This document shows, in pieces, positions 43,722 through 52,392 of a stretch of 64,000 nucleotides of DNA; position 1 is the stretch's first letter, and the number at the start of each line of letters is the position of its first letter. The position numbers and the translations under genes were made by a program. Below the pieces are notes generated by a model. It was not told where the DNA came from, did no database searches, and worked only from the letters and a program-made list of their open reading frames with translations. Source of the stretch: Streptomyces alboflavus. Lineage in GTDB: Bacteria > Actinomycetota > Actinomycetes > Streptomycetales > Streptomycetaceae. Location: contig NZ_JNXT01000033.1 in the NCBI RefSeq assembly GCF_000716675.1, positions 1-64,000 of the forward strand, written 5' to 3'.

Positions 43722-44155
43722 TCAGAGCTCGATCCGTGTGCGCAGGTCGATGTCGACCGGGAACGGCACGTCCGTGGTGAGCTTGCCGGTGTGCGTGGGC
43801 TGCTCGGGGCTGGGGGCGTAGACCCCGGCCTCGTGGTGGCGCCAGAACTCGTGCACGACGGGGACGTCGTCCTCGCCGCGTTCGACGCGCCAGTGACAGT
43901 GGAATGCGGCGCACGCCTCGCGAGCTGCAGCTGACAGAGCAGCGCACCCCGCACGTACTGATGCCATACCTCCGCCCTCCCGCGCACCACGATGTTCCCA
44001 TCCACGAGATCCCAGCCGAATGGGACATCCAGCTCCTGGACCTGGCCCCAGGTCCAGCCGTCGCTCGGCGGGTACATCCAGTTCCCGGAGTTGGCCGACG
44101 CCTGCTGATCGCCGTGTGACGACGCGGCCATGCCTGCCTTCATGGAGGTCATCAT
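43722..44155 (-). pseudogene. Uma2 family relic with frameshift and internal deletion
   Basis: The frame starting near 44155 encodes WTWGQVQELDVPFGWDLVDGNIVV and WHQYVRGALLCQLQLAR, the normal Uma2 N-terminus. At about base 43930 the homology moves to another frame: ACAAFHCHWRVERG, VPVVHEFWRHHEAGVYAPSPEQP, TTDVPFPVDIDLRTRIEL, a normal Uma2 C-terminus. The central catalytic PD...E-x-K region is missing, so the product cannot be a nuclease. It is convergent with the intact Uma2 gene. Confidence 0.65.
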
Positions 44156-44217
44156 GCGAGAGGGACGCCCTGCCCGGTCCGTGTGGCGGAATCGCCACTC
44201 GTTCGGGTGCGGCCTGG

Positions 44218-45846
44218 TCAAAGCAGCCTGCGCAGCTCCCCCTTCACCACCTTCCCGCTAGCGTTCCGCGGCAGCTCCGGCACGAACTCCACCTCGCGCG
44301 GCACCTTGTAGTTGGCCATCTCGCGCCGGGACCAGGCGATCACGTCGTCGGCCGTAAGGGTGGAGCCCGGTCGTCGGACGACGTACGCCTTGCCGACCTC
44401 GCCGAGGCGGGCGTCGGGGACGCCGATGACGGCGGCGTCGGCGACCTCGGGGTGGGTGCCGAGGAGCTGTTCGATCTCGGCGGGGTAGGCGTTGAAGCCG
44501 CCGACGATGAACATGTCCTTGATCCGGTCGGTGATGCGCAGGTTGCCCGCCGCGTCCAGGACGCCGATGTCGCCGGTGCGCAGCCAGCCGTCGGGGGTGC
44601 GGACCTTGCGGGTCTCGGCGGGGTCCTCGAAGTAGCCGCTCATGACGTGGTGGCCGCGGACGAGGATCTCGCCGGGGGTGCCGGGGGGCAGCGGGTCACC
44701 GGCGGGCGACACCACCTTCACCTCCGTGTCCGGGATCGCCCGGCCCGACGTCGACGCGATGACCTCGGCGGGGTCGCCCCTGCGGCACATGGTGACGATG
44801 CCGCTGGCCTCGGAGAGTCCGTACGCCGTCAGGACGGTGGCGATGTGGAGCTCGGCGCGGAGGCGTTCGACCAGGCGCAGGGGGACCACCGCCGCGCCGG
44901 TCACGACCAGGCGCAGGGCCGAGAGGTCGTGGGCGTCCCGGGACGGGTGGTCGAGGAGGGACTGGTGGAGGGTGGGCGGGCCGGGGAGGACGGAGACGCG
45001 TTCGGCGGCGATGTTCGCGAGGACGGTGTCGACGTTGAAGACCGGCTGGGGCACCATCGTGGCGCCGCGCATCAGACAGGCGATGATCCCGGCCTTGTAG
45101 CCGAAGGTGTGGAAGAACGGGTTCACGATCAGATAGCGGTCGCCTTCGCGGAGCCCGGCGAGGTCGCTCCAGATCTCGTAGCAGCGCAGGGTCTGGGCGT
45201 GGGTGATGACGGCGCCCTTTGGGCGTCCCGTGGTGCCCGAGGTGAAGACGATGTCGGAGGGGCTGTCGGCGGTGACGGCGGCTGCGCGGGCGCGTACGGC
45301 CTCGCGCGTGATCCGGTCGCCGCCGGCGAGGAAGTCCTTCCAGGTGCGGAAGTCCTCGGGGGCGTCGTCGGCGAGGACGACGACCTGTTCGAGGTGCGGG
45401 AGCCCCGGCAGCGGCCCCGCGCCGGGCGCCGTCTCCCCGGCGCCGAACTCCGGCGGCTCCCCCGCCGCCCGCCGCAGCGACGCCACGTACGACGTCCCCA
45501 GGAACGTACCGGTGACGAAGAGCAGCCTGGCCCGGGACCGGGCGAGGACGTACGCCGCCTCGGTGCCCTTGAAGCGGGTGTTGAGGGGGACGAGGACGGC
45601 GCCCGCGCCGACCGCGCCGAGGGCGGAGACGATCCAGTCGAGGGTGTTGGGCGCCCAGACGGCGACGCGGTCGCCCGGTTCGACGCCGGTGGCCATGCAG
45701 GCGGCGGTGGCCCGGTCGATCCGGTCGCCGAGTTCGCGGTACGTCACCCGGGTGCGGCCCTCGACGACCGCCTCCCGGTCCGCGTACCGCTGTGCCGCCG
45801 CCCGGACCAGGCCCGGCACGCTGCCCCACTCCAGGTCGCCGCGCAT
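44218..45846 (-). CDS. Acyl-CoA ligase (AMP-forming), FadD3-like
   Basis: A 542-residue adenylate-forming ligase. Motifs: DIVFTSGTTGRPKGAV (P-loop), YLIVNPFFHTFGYKAGIIACLMRGATMVPQPVF, LTAYGLSEASG, DGWLRTGDIGVLD, DRIKDMFIVGGFNAYPAEIE and NASGKVVKGELR (catalytic Lys). The PFFHTFGYKAGI stretch resembles FadD3, the steroid C/D-ring propionate CoA ligase of mycobacteria. It activates a carboxylic acid substrate for the pathway. It is divergent from the lipid-transfer/thiolase gene, with two CTGAC-N5-GTCAG palindromes between the starts. Confidence 0.92.
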   Translation of the reverse strand: MRGDLEWGSVPGLVRAAAQRYADREAVVEGRTRVTYRELGDRIDRATAACMATGVEPGDRVAVWAPNTLDWIVSALGAVGAGAVLVPLNTRFKGTEAAYVLARSRARLLFVTGTFLGTSYVASLRRAAGEPPEFGAGETAPGAGPLPGLPHLEQVVVLADDAPEDFRTWKDFLAGGDRITREAVRARAAAVTADSPSDIVFTSGTTGRPKGAVITHAQTLRCYEIWSDLAGLREGDRYLIVNPFFHTFGYKAGIIACLMRGATMVPQPVFNVDTVLANIAAERVSVLPGPPTLHQSLLDHPSRDAHDLSALRLVVTGAAVVPLRLVERLRAELHIATVLTAYGLSEASGIVTMCRRGDPAEVIASTSGRAIPDTEVKVVSPAGDPLPPGTPGEILVRGHHVMSGYFEDPAETRKVRTPDGWLRTGDIGVLDAAGNLRITDRIKDMFIVGGFNAYPAEIEQLLGTHPEVADAAVIGVPDARLGEVGKAYVVRRPGSTLTADDVIAWSRREMANYKVPREVEFVPELPRNASGKVVKGELRRLL

Positions 45847-45874
45847 GGCCGCCCCTCCCGCCGTCGCCCACTAG

Positions 45875-45889
45875 CTGACTATCCGTCAG
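45875..45889. promoter_or_regulatory. CTGAC-N5-GTCAG operator candidate
   Basis: CTGACTATCCGTCAG in the divergent promoter between the CoA ligase (start 45846) and the thiolase-fold gene (start 45959). Confidence 0.75.
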
Positions 45890-45901
45890 ATTAGCGGTAG
45901 C

Positions 45902-45916
45902 CTGACGCGCTGTCAG
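45902..45916. promoter_or_regulatory. CTGAC-N5-GTCAG operator candidate
   Basis: CTGACGCGCTGTCAG, the second copy in the same divergent promoter, 27 bp centre-to-centre from the first, placing both near the same DNA face (about 2.5 turns). Confidence 0.7.
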
Positions 45917-45958
45917 CAGCGAGGGCTCGCCCACGACGCGCGCGGAGGTGTGCAAGCC

Positions 45959-47110
45959 ATGGCCTCACTCAAGGACGCCACAGCGATAGCCGGTATCGGA
46001 CAGACCCCCTTCGCCAGACAACTCCCCGAGAGCGAGAAGACGTTGGCCTGCCGGGCCGTCCTCGCCGCGCTCGACGACGCGGGGATAGCCCCGTCCGAGG
46101 TCGACGCGTTCGCCTCGTACACGATGGAGGAGACCGACGAGGTCGAGGTCGCCAAGGCGATCGGCGCGGGTGACGTCACGTTCTTCAGCAAGGTCGGGTA
46201 CGGGGGCGGGGGTTCCTGCGCCACGGTCGCGCACCTGGCGTCCGCGATCGCCACCGGGCAGGCGAGCGTCGGCGTCGCCTGGCGCTCCCGCAAACGCGGC
46301 AGCGGGCCCCGGCCGTGGCGCAACACCACCGCCCAACTCCCCACCCCCGCCCAGTGGACACGTCCCTTCGGCCTGCTCCGCCCCGCCGACGAGATCGCGA
46401 TGCTGACGCGCCGCTATCTGCACGAGTACGGCGCGACCCGCGACCACCTCTTCAACGTCGCCCTCGCCTGCCGCAACCGCGCCAACCAGAACCCGGCCGC
46501 GATGATGTACGAACGCCCGCTGACCCGCGACATGTATATGACCTCGCGCTGGATCAGCGAGCCGCTCTGCCTCTTCGACAACTGCCTGGAGACGGACGGC
46601 GCGCTGGCCTGCGTCGTCGTCTCCGCCGAGCGCGCCCGCGACTGCCGCCGGCAGCCCGTCTACGTCCACTCCGCCGCCCAGGGCCTGCCCGCCCAGCACC
46701 ACGGCATGGTCAACTACTGGAACGACGACCCGCTCTCGGGCCCCGCCTGGACGGCCGCCCGACAGCTCTGGAAACAGGCCGACTTCGGCCCCCACGACGT
46801 CGACGTGGCCCAGATCTACGACGCCTTCACCCCCCTCATCCCGCTCTCCCTGGAGGGCTACGGCTTCTGCGACCGGGGCGAGGGCGGCGCGTTCACGGAG
46901 GGCGGCGCCCTGGAGATCGGCGGCCGCCTCCCCCTCAACACGGGCGGCGGCGGCCTCAGCGAGGCCTACGTGCACGGCTTCAACCTGATCAACGAGGGCG
47001 TGAAGCAACTGCGGGGCACGAGCACAGCCCAGGTCCCGGGGGCGACGACGTGCCTGGTGACGGCGGGCGAGGGAGTCCCGACATCGGCATTGCTGCTGCG
47101 GACCCAGTAA
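45959..47110 (+). CDS. Lipid-transfer-protein/thiolase-fold protein (Ltp-like, possible aldolase)
   Basis: A 383-residue thiolase-superfamily protein from ATG 45959 (GGAGG ten bases upstream). AIAGIGQTPFARQL is followed by GYGGGGSCATVAHLASAI, DVAQIYDAFTPLIPLSLEGYGFC and LPLNTGGGGLSEAYVHGFN. SCP-x/Ltp proteins of this size include Ltp2, which works with a DUF35 partner as a retro-aldolase in sterol side-chain degradation. Here the DUF35 gene follows 100 bp downstream, so the same pairing is inferred. The canonical GGxxxxHPxGxSG thiolase end is altered to SEAYVHG. Confidence 0.88.
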   Translation: MASLKDATAIAGIGQTPFARQLPESEKTLACRAVLAALDDAGIAPSEVDAFASYTMEETDEVEVAKAIGAGDVTFFSKVGYGGGGSCATVAHLASAIATGQASVGVAWRSRKRGSGPRPWRNTTAQLPTPAQWTRPFGLLRPADEIAMLTRRYLHEYGATRDHLFNVALACRNRANQNPAAMMYERPLTRDMYMTSRWISEPLCLFDNCLETDGALACVVVSAERARDCRRQPVYVHSAAQGLPAQHHGMVNYWNDDPLSGPAWTAARQLWKQADFGPHDVDVAQIYDAFTPLIPLSLEGYGFCDRGEGGAFTEGGALEIGGRLPLNTGGGGLSEAYVHGFNLINEGVKQLRGTSTAQVPGATTCLVTAGEGVPTSALLLRTQ

Positions 47111-47139
47111 GGGGGCACCCGTATGCGCCGAGGAACCCA

Positions 47140-47205
47140 CGCCCCCCAAGGGGCGCGGGGAACTGCGCGAGCAACCACGAACCATCCCGCACCCGCGAAG
47201 GGACA
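47140..47205. repeat. Dispersed Streptomyces intergenic repeat
   Basis: AAGGGGCGCGGGGAACTGCG followed by CGAGCAACCACGAACC is the widespread Streptomyces GGGGCGCGGGGAACTGCGCGA element. It fills the gap between the thiolase-fold gene and the DUF35 gene. Confidence 0.75.
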
Positions 47206-47210
47206 CCGAC

Positions 47211-47672
47211 ATGGCAGACGCGAAGGCACCCCCCGAACCCCTGCTGACCCCGGTCGTGGACGACGACGGCGCCCCCTTCTGGGACCACGCCGCCCGAGGC
47301 GAACTCCGCATCCAGGCCTGCGCCGACAAAACCTGCGGAGCACTCCGCTGGCCGCCAAGGCCCTGCTGCCCCCACTGCCACTCCTTCGCCACCGAATGGC
47401 GCCGCATGACCGGCAAGGGCAGGATCTGGTCCTACGTGATCCCCCACCCCCCGCTCCTCCCGGCCTACGCCGCCCTCTCCCCGTACAACGCGATCCTCGT
47501 GGAACTCACCGACGCCCCCAAGATCCGCCTGGTGGGCAACCTCGTCGCCAGGGCGGGCGCACCCCCGAACTCCGTCCCACAGGAACGCCTCCGCATCGGG
47601 GCCCGCGTGCAGGTGGTCTTCGCCGAGCGCGGCGGCATCGTGCTGCCGCAGTGGGTCCTGGAGCGGTCATGA
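47211..47672 (+). CDS. Zn-ribbon OB-fold (DUF35) protein
   Basis: A 153-residue DUF35 protein. PFWDHAARGELRIQACADKTC, then RPCCPHCHS, is the rubredoxin-like zinc-ribbon with its Cys ligands. GRIWSYVIPHPPLLPAYAALSPYNAILVEL begins the OB-fold. DUF35 subunits, such as the C-terminal domain of ChsH2, bind thiolase-fold partners and complete aldolase or hydratase complexes. It is encoded between the Ltp-like protein and an enoyl-CoA hydratase, and its stop overlaps the latter's start (ATGA). Confidence 0.9.
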   Translation: MADAKAPPEPLLTPVVDDDGAPFWDHAARGELRIQACADKTCGALRWPPRPCCPHCHSFATEWRRMTGKGRIWSYVIPHPPLLPAYAALSPYNAILVELTDAPKIRLVGNLVARAGAPPNSVPQERLRIGARVQVVFAERGGIVLPQWVLERS

Positions 47673-48469
47673 CGGACCCGGAGGCGGTGGCGGCCGGGGT
47701 GCGGGTGGAGCGGGACGCGGCGCCCGGGGTCGTCGTGGTGACCCTGGACCGGCCGGAGCGGCACAACGCGCTGACTCCGGAGACGGCGGCCGAACTCGCC
47801 TGGCTGTGGCGGCAGTTCCGGGGCGACGACACGGTCCGGGCGGTCGTCCTCACCGGCGCCGGTGACCGGGCCTTCTGCACCGGGATCGACCGCACCGCCG
47901 AGGTCCCGCAGCCGTCGTCCCCGTACTCGGTCGAGGACCCGCTCCTCACCGTCGGCCCGAAGGCCAACGACCTGTGGAAGCCGGTCGTCGCCGCCGTGAA
48001 CGGCATGGCGTGCGGCGGGGCGTTCTACCTCGTCGGCGAGTGCGAGTTCGTGGTCGCGGCGGAGCACGCCACGTTCTTCGACCCGCACACGACGTACGGG
48101 ATGGTGAGCGCGTACGAGGCCATCGCCATGGCGCAGCGGATGCCGTTCGGGGAGGTGGCGCGGATGTCCCTGATGGGGACGGCGGAGCGGGTGTCGGCGC
48201 GGCGGGCGTACGAGATCGGCCTGGTGTCGGAGGTGGTGCCGGGCGAGGAGGTGGTGGCCGCGGCGGTGCGGGCCGCCGCCACGATCGCCGCCTTGCCGAC
48301 GGAGGCCGTGCAGGGCACGGTGCGCGCCGTGTGGTCCGCCAAGGAGGCCGCCCGTACGCAGGCCATGGCGCAGGCCCAGCACCTCGTCGCCCTCGGCAAC
48401 GCGGACGCCGCACGGCAGGCGGAGCTGTTCGCGGCACGCGGCCGGGGCGACGGCTTCCGGACCCGGTAG
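47669..48469 (+). CDS. Enoyl-CoA hydratase/isomerase (crotonase) family protein
   Basis: A 266-residue crotonase. VVVVTLDRPERHNALTPETAAEL, VLTGAGDRAFCTGIDRT (oxyanion-hole region), VAAVNGMACGGAFYLVGECEFVVAAEHATFFDPHTTYGM and RRAYEIGLVSEVVP are the family blocks. It is coupled to the DUF35 gene. It likely hydrates the enoyl-CoA whose product is cleaved by the Ltp-DUF35 pair, a step order inferred from gene order only. Confidence 0.92.
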   Translation: MTDPEAVAAGVRVERDAAPGVVVVTLDRPERHNALTPETAAELAWLWRQFRGDDTVRAVVLTGAGDRAFCTGIDRTAEVPQPSSPYSVEDPLLTVGPKANDLWKPVVAAVNGMACGGAFYLVGECEFVVAAEHATFFDPHTTYGMVSAYEAIAMAQRMPFGEVARMSLMGTAERVSARRAYEIGLVSEVVPGEEVVAAAVRAAATIAALPTEAVQGTVRAVWSAKEAARTQAMAQAQHLVALGNADAARQAELFAARGRGDGFRTR

Positions 48470-48488
48470 AGCACCCCCGCGCCGAGGC

Positions 48489-51008
48489 TCAGCGCGAGGT
48501 CGCCGTGCCCCGCTCCGCGTCGAGGGCGTACACGCAGCGGTCCTTGCTGCACGCGTACACCACGCCGTCCCTGACCACCGGGGCGCCGGTGATCTCGCCG
48601 CCGGTGGCGAGCTTCCAGCGGAGGCGGCCGTCGTCGGCCTTGAGGGTGTAGAGGAGGTGGTCGGTGGCGCCGAAGTGGATGCGCCGGTCGGCGACGACCG
48701 GGGAGCCGACGACCTCGCCGCCCGCCTGGAAGCGCCACTTGGGGGTGCCGGTGACGGCGTCGAGGGTGTAGAGGCCCTTGCCGCTGCCCACGTGGACGTG
48801 GCCGTCGGCGACGAGGACGGGGTCGACGGAGGAGCGGGCCTCGGTGGCGATGCGCCAGCGGTCGCGGCCGTCGGTGGCGTCGAGGGCGTACACGGTGCCG
48901 AGGTAGTCGGCGAGGTACACACCGCCGCCGGTGACGGCGGGTCCGGGGGCGAAGGCGGGCGGACAGAGGAACGCGGCGGGCGCCTCGAAGTGCCAGCGGA
49001 CGTGCCCGGCGGCCACGTCGACGGCGAGGACGCGGCTGCCCGCGGCGATGTACGCGTACCCGTCGGGTGCCTGGGTGACCCGGACCGGCACGCCGCCGCA
49101 GGACGCGGCGTCGCCGACGGGGTAGGACCAGCGCTCGATGCCGGTGCGGGCCTCGACGGCGCGAAGACGGGCGTCCTTCCAGACGTACACGGTGCCGTCG
49201 ACGATGACGGGCGCGGCCTCGGGCGTCTCGAACTCGGTCTGGGCGTTCGTGATCTCCCAGAGCTTCTCGCCGTTCGCGGCCTCCCAGCCCTGCACGCCGC
49301 CGCCGCGGGTCGCGGTGACGACGGTGCCCCGGTCGGCCTGCAGGGCGTACACCCAGGCGTCGGTCTGGATCCGCCACAGGTCGGAGCCGTCGGTGCCGTC
49401 GAGGGCGTAGAGGGTGGGGCCGTCGGAGGCGTGGATGCGGCCGTCTGCGACGGCCATGGACCAGGCGACGTCGCGGGTCTTGAAGCTGCGCCGTCCGGTG
49501 CTCACGTCGAGGGCGTGCACCTCGAAGGACGTGACGTACACGAGGTTCCCGGCGACGGCGGGTGTCCCCCAGACGTCGTTGGACATGCGGAACCGCCAGG
49601 GCCGCCAGGACGCGGGGGCGCCGGAGCCCGGTGCCGGGGCACCCGCCGCCGCGCCGCCGGTGACGCCCGCGTCGACGCCGTTGGCCCCGTTGGCCGCGTG
49701 CGGCCCGGACCGCCCGGCCCCGGGCGCCCGCGCCGACCGCGACCACGACCCGGCGAGCCCGGAGTCGACGGGCGCCGCGGCACCGCGGGCCTCGGCGACG
49801 CGCGGCCCGGGCCCGATCGGCACCTGCGCCCCGGCGAGCTGCACGGGTCCGGCGTCGGGCGCGGCGTGGCCGGGCGCGTGGAAGGGCTGGGAGGCGCCGG
49901 GCGGCGCGTGGAAGGGCTGGGAGGCCCCGGAGGACGGCACGGACGGCACCTGGGAGGGCAGGCCGGGGGCGTGCGAGGGCACAGCGGGGGCCTGCCGGGG
50001 CGGCGGCGGGACGGCGGAGACGGGCGCGGCCGAGGCCCCGGCGGCGGCGCTGCCGCGTGCTCCCCGGCCCGCGGAGCCTCCGGTGGCGGCGGCGCGCGCG
50101 GGCGGGCGTCCGCCCCGGCGCGCCTCGATGAGCGCGACGGCCCGCTCGGGCAGCCAGGCGGAGGCGGTGCCGCTGTCGTCGCCGTTGCCCTCGGAGGCGA
50201 AGAGGTGCGGGGCGAGCTGGGCCTGGAGGTCGCCGGGCGTGGGCCTGCGCGCGGCCTCCATCTGCATGCAGGACTCGATGAGGGGCCGCAGCTCGTCGGG
50301 CAGGCCCTCCAGGTCGGGGCCCTCGCGCAGGAGCATGAAGACGGTCTCGACGGGGTTGGCGCCGTGGAAGGGGGCGTGCCCGGTGGCGGCGAAGACGAGG
50401 GTGGAGCCGAGGGAGAAGACGTCGCTGGCGCCGGTGACGCTGCGGGAGTCCTTGGCCTGCTCGGGCGACATGTAGGCGGGGGTGCCGACGGCGACGTTGG
50501 TCATGGTCAGGCGGGTGTTGGAGACGCCCGACGCGATGCCGAAGTCGATGACGCGGGGACCGTCCTCGACGACGAGCACGTTGGACGGCTTCAGGTCGCG
50601 GTGGACGAGCCCGGCGCCGTGGATGGACTCCAGGGCCTCGGCGACGCCCGCGGCCAGCCAGCGCACGGCCTGGGTGGGCAGCGGCCCGTGCTCGTTCACT
50701 ATTTCCTCGAGCGAGGGCGCGGGCACGTACGCGGTGGCGAGCCAGGGCACGGCGGCGCGCGGGTCGGCGTCGACCACGGCGGCCGTGTAGAAGCCGGACA
50801 CGGCGCGGGCCGCCTCGACCTCGCGCGTGAAGCGGACGCGGAACAGCTGGTCCTCGGCGAGCTCGGTTCTGACCGTCTTGATCGCCACGCGTCGCCCGGA
50901 GGCCGAGCGCGCGAGATAGACGAGTCCCATGCCACCGGCGCCGAGCCGTCCAAGGACCTCGAACGGGCCGATCCGCCGCGGATCGTGCTGCGTCAGCTGG
51001 TCCACCAC
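48489..51008 (-). CDS. afsK: AfsK-like Ser/Thr protein kinase with PQQ-type beta-propeller
   Basis: An 839-residue protein from GTG 51006-51008 (GGAGG ten bases upstream). The N-terminal Hanks kinase has GRLGAGGMGLVY (P-loop), VAIKTV (Lys), VHRDLKPSNVL (catalytic loop), IDFGIA and GTPAYMSPEQ. Thr at position 168 lies in LTMTNVAVGTPAYM, agreeing with the autophosphorylated Thr-168 of AfsK. A Pro/Ala-rich linker (about 300-480) leads to a C-terminal propeller of PQQ-like repeats (YALDGTDGSDLWRI, YALDATDGRDRWRI, YTLDAVTGTPKWRF, YTLKADDGRLRWKL). No membrane span is obvious. Kinase, afsR and afsS in one neighbourhood support the assignment. Confidence 0.9.
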   Translation of the reverse strand: MVDQLTQHDPRRIGPFEVLGRLGAGGMGLVYLARSASGRRVAIKTVRTELAEDQLFRVRFTREVEAARAVSGFYTAAVVDADPRAAVPWLATAYVPAPSLEEIVNEHGPLPTQAVRWLAAGVAEALESIHGAGLVHRDLKPSNVLVVEDGPRVIDFGIASGVSNTRLTMTNVAVGTPAYMSPEQAKDSRSVTGASDVFSLGSTLVFAATGHAPFHGANPVETVFMLLREGPDLEGLPDELRPLIESCMQMEAARRPTPGDLQAQLAPHLFASEGNGDDSGTASAWLPERAVALIEARRGGRPPARAAATGGSAGRGARGSAAAGASAAPVSAVPPPPRQAPAVPSHAPGLPSQVPSVPSSGASQPFHAPPGASQPFHAPGHAAPDAGPVQLAGAQVPIGPGPRVAEARGAAAPVDSGLAGSWSRSARAPGAGRSGPHAANGANGVDAGVTGGAAAGAPAPGSGAPASWRPWRFRMSNDVWGTPAVAGNLVYVTSFEVHALDVSTGRRSFKTRDVAWSMAVADGRIHASDGPTLYALDGTDGSDLWRIQTDAWVYALQADRGTVVTATRGGGVQGWEAANGEKLWEITNAQTEFETPEAAPVIVDGTVYVWKDARLRAVEARTGIERWSYPVGDAASCGGVPVRVTQAPDGYAYIAAGSRVLAVDVAAGHVRWHFEAPAAFLCPPAFAPGPAVTGGGVYLADYLGTVYALDATDGRDRWRIATEARSSVDPVLVADGHVHVGSGKGLYTLDAVTGTPKWRFQAGGEVVGSPVVADRRIHFGATDHLLYTLKADDGRLRWKLATGGEITGAPVVRDGVVYACSKDRCVYALDAERGTATSR

Positions 51009-51233
51009 TTGCCTGCCACCTCCCCGTACGCGCGGCCGCCGCCTAGAGCAGCCCCGTGCAGCGTCTCACCACCGAGCCGCTACGGCGGCACGCACCCTGA
51101 TTCTTCCTGGCTCGGGCCACGGTTGCGAACCCGGGGCAAGATCGGGCCGTTTCGGGACAAAGGTGACGTACTGGTACATCAAATGGGGTGATGCCCTCCG
51201 ATACCCCTCGCGTACGCTCCCGCACCGCTCCTG

Positions 51234-51290
51234 GTTCACATCCGGTTCTTCCGGTTCACACCCGTTCCCACCCGGCCCGGTTCACATCTG
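51234..51290. promoter_or_regulatory. Cluster of GTTCAC-type direct repeats upstream of the kinase gene
   Basis: GTTCACA occurs at 51234, 51254 and 51280, with GTTCTTC at 51245 and GTTCCCA at 51264. The first two units are 11 bp apart, as in PHO boxes and AfsR sites; later spacings are 9, 10 and 16. It lies about 230 bp upstream of the afsK-like start and touches the end of the VOC gene. Confidence 0.4.
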
Positions 51291-52064
51291 GCCCGGCTCC
51301 TGGAGGACGGCGAAAGCGGCGCCCTGGTTGTCCACCAGGGTGCAGATGCGGCCGTACGGCGTGTCCTGCGGCTCGTCGCGCACGCGGCCCCCGAGGTGGC
51401 GGGCGGTGGCGGCGGCCGCGTCGCAGTCGGCGACGACGAAGTAGTTGAGGAAGTGCGGGGGCATCTCGGCGGGGAAGGACCCGCCCATCAGCGCCCGGCC
51501 GCCGATCGCGGTCTCGGGCCCCGGCCGCGCCCCGGCGGGCGACCAGATCCGGAAGTCCTCGCCCGCGTCGTCCAGATCCTGGCCCCCGTAGCCGAAGACG
51601 CCCTCGTAGAAGGGGTCGACCGTCTCCTTGGCCCGGGCGTACACCTCGGTCCAGCAGAAGGCGCCGGGCTCACGCTGAACCCCGAAGCCCACGTGCGTGC
51701 CCGCCTGCCAGAGGCCGAAGACGGCGCCCTCGGGGTCGGCCGCGAGCCCCGTCGTGCCGAACGGCCCGACCGGCATCGGGTCCATGATCATCTGCCCTCC
51801 CGCACCCTTGATCCGCGCGGCGAGGGCGGCCGCGTCCGGCGTCGCCAGGTAGACCGTCCAGGACGTGGGCATGCGCCCGTCCGGCTTGGGGGCGAGCGCG
51901 GCGACGGGCTCACCGGCGAGGAACGCCTGGGTGTAGTTCCCGTACTCCGCTCCGGCGCCGTCGTCGAAGGTCCAGCCGAAGAGCTCGCCGTAGAAGCGCT
52001 TGCCGCCCTCGACGTCGGGGAGCATCGCGTCCACCCAGCAGGGGACGCCTTCCGCGAATTCCAT
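51282..52064 (-). CDS. Two-domain VOC protein
   Basis: A 260-residue tandem VOC protein of the CFP-30B/glyoxalase-like type. Domain 1 runs from GVPCWVDAMLPDVEGGKRFYGELFGW to GPFGTTGLAADPEGAVFGLW. Domain 2 runs from PGAFCWTEVYARAKETVDPFYEGVFGY to YGRICTLVDNQGAAFAVLQ. Such proteins are often annotated as hydroxylases, but chemistry is unproven. Transcribed toward afsK. Confidence 0.9.
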   Translation of the reverse strand: MEFAEGVPCWVDAMLPDVEGGKRFYGELFGWTFDDGAGAEYGNYTQAFLAGEPVAALAPKPDGRMPTSWTVYLATPDAAALAARIKGAGGQMIMDPMPVGPFGTTGLAADPEGAVFGLWQAGTHVGFGVQREPGAFCWTEVYARAKETVDPFYEGVFGYGGQDLDDAGEDFRIWSPAGARPGPETAIGGRALMGGSFPAEMPPHFLNYFVVADCDAAAATARHLGGRVRDEPQDTPYGRICTLVDNQGAAFAVLQEPGQM

Positions 52065-52392
52065 GAGCCCGTTCCCTCGATTCGCCCGCGGAGGGCCGCC
52101 CTGTGGCCTCCGTCACAGTCAAGCTAGCCGCACGCCGACGGGCCCGCAGCACTTCGATTCGAACACTTGGCCAATTCCGGCACGGCGGCCGAGCGGCCGG
52201 AGCCGGGCGGCCACGCACTCCTGGACGATCATTTCCGGCCGGAGCGCGGCACCCGCCCCGGGCGCCCCCACCCCGCTCCCCACCCCCCTCCCGTCACCCC
52301 AGTGCACCCCTCCGACACCCCTCTGGCACCCCTTCAACCCCATTTGCACTCGGCCGAATCGCGCTCCGATCACCCCTCGGTAAGCTGACGGC
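52065..52392. other. Intergenic region upstream of the TetR gene
   Basis: A 328-bp divergent spacer between the VOC gene and the TetR gene. It contains a C-rich tract (52255-52340) and a lone CTGAC half-site (about 52385). No full palindrome, promoter motif or small gene could be supported. Confidence 0.4.
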
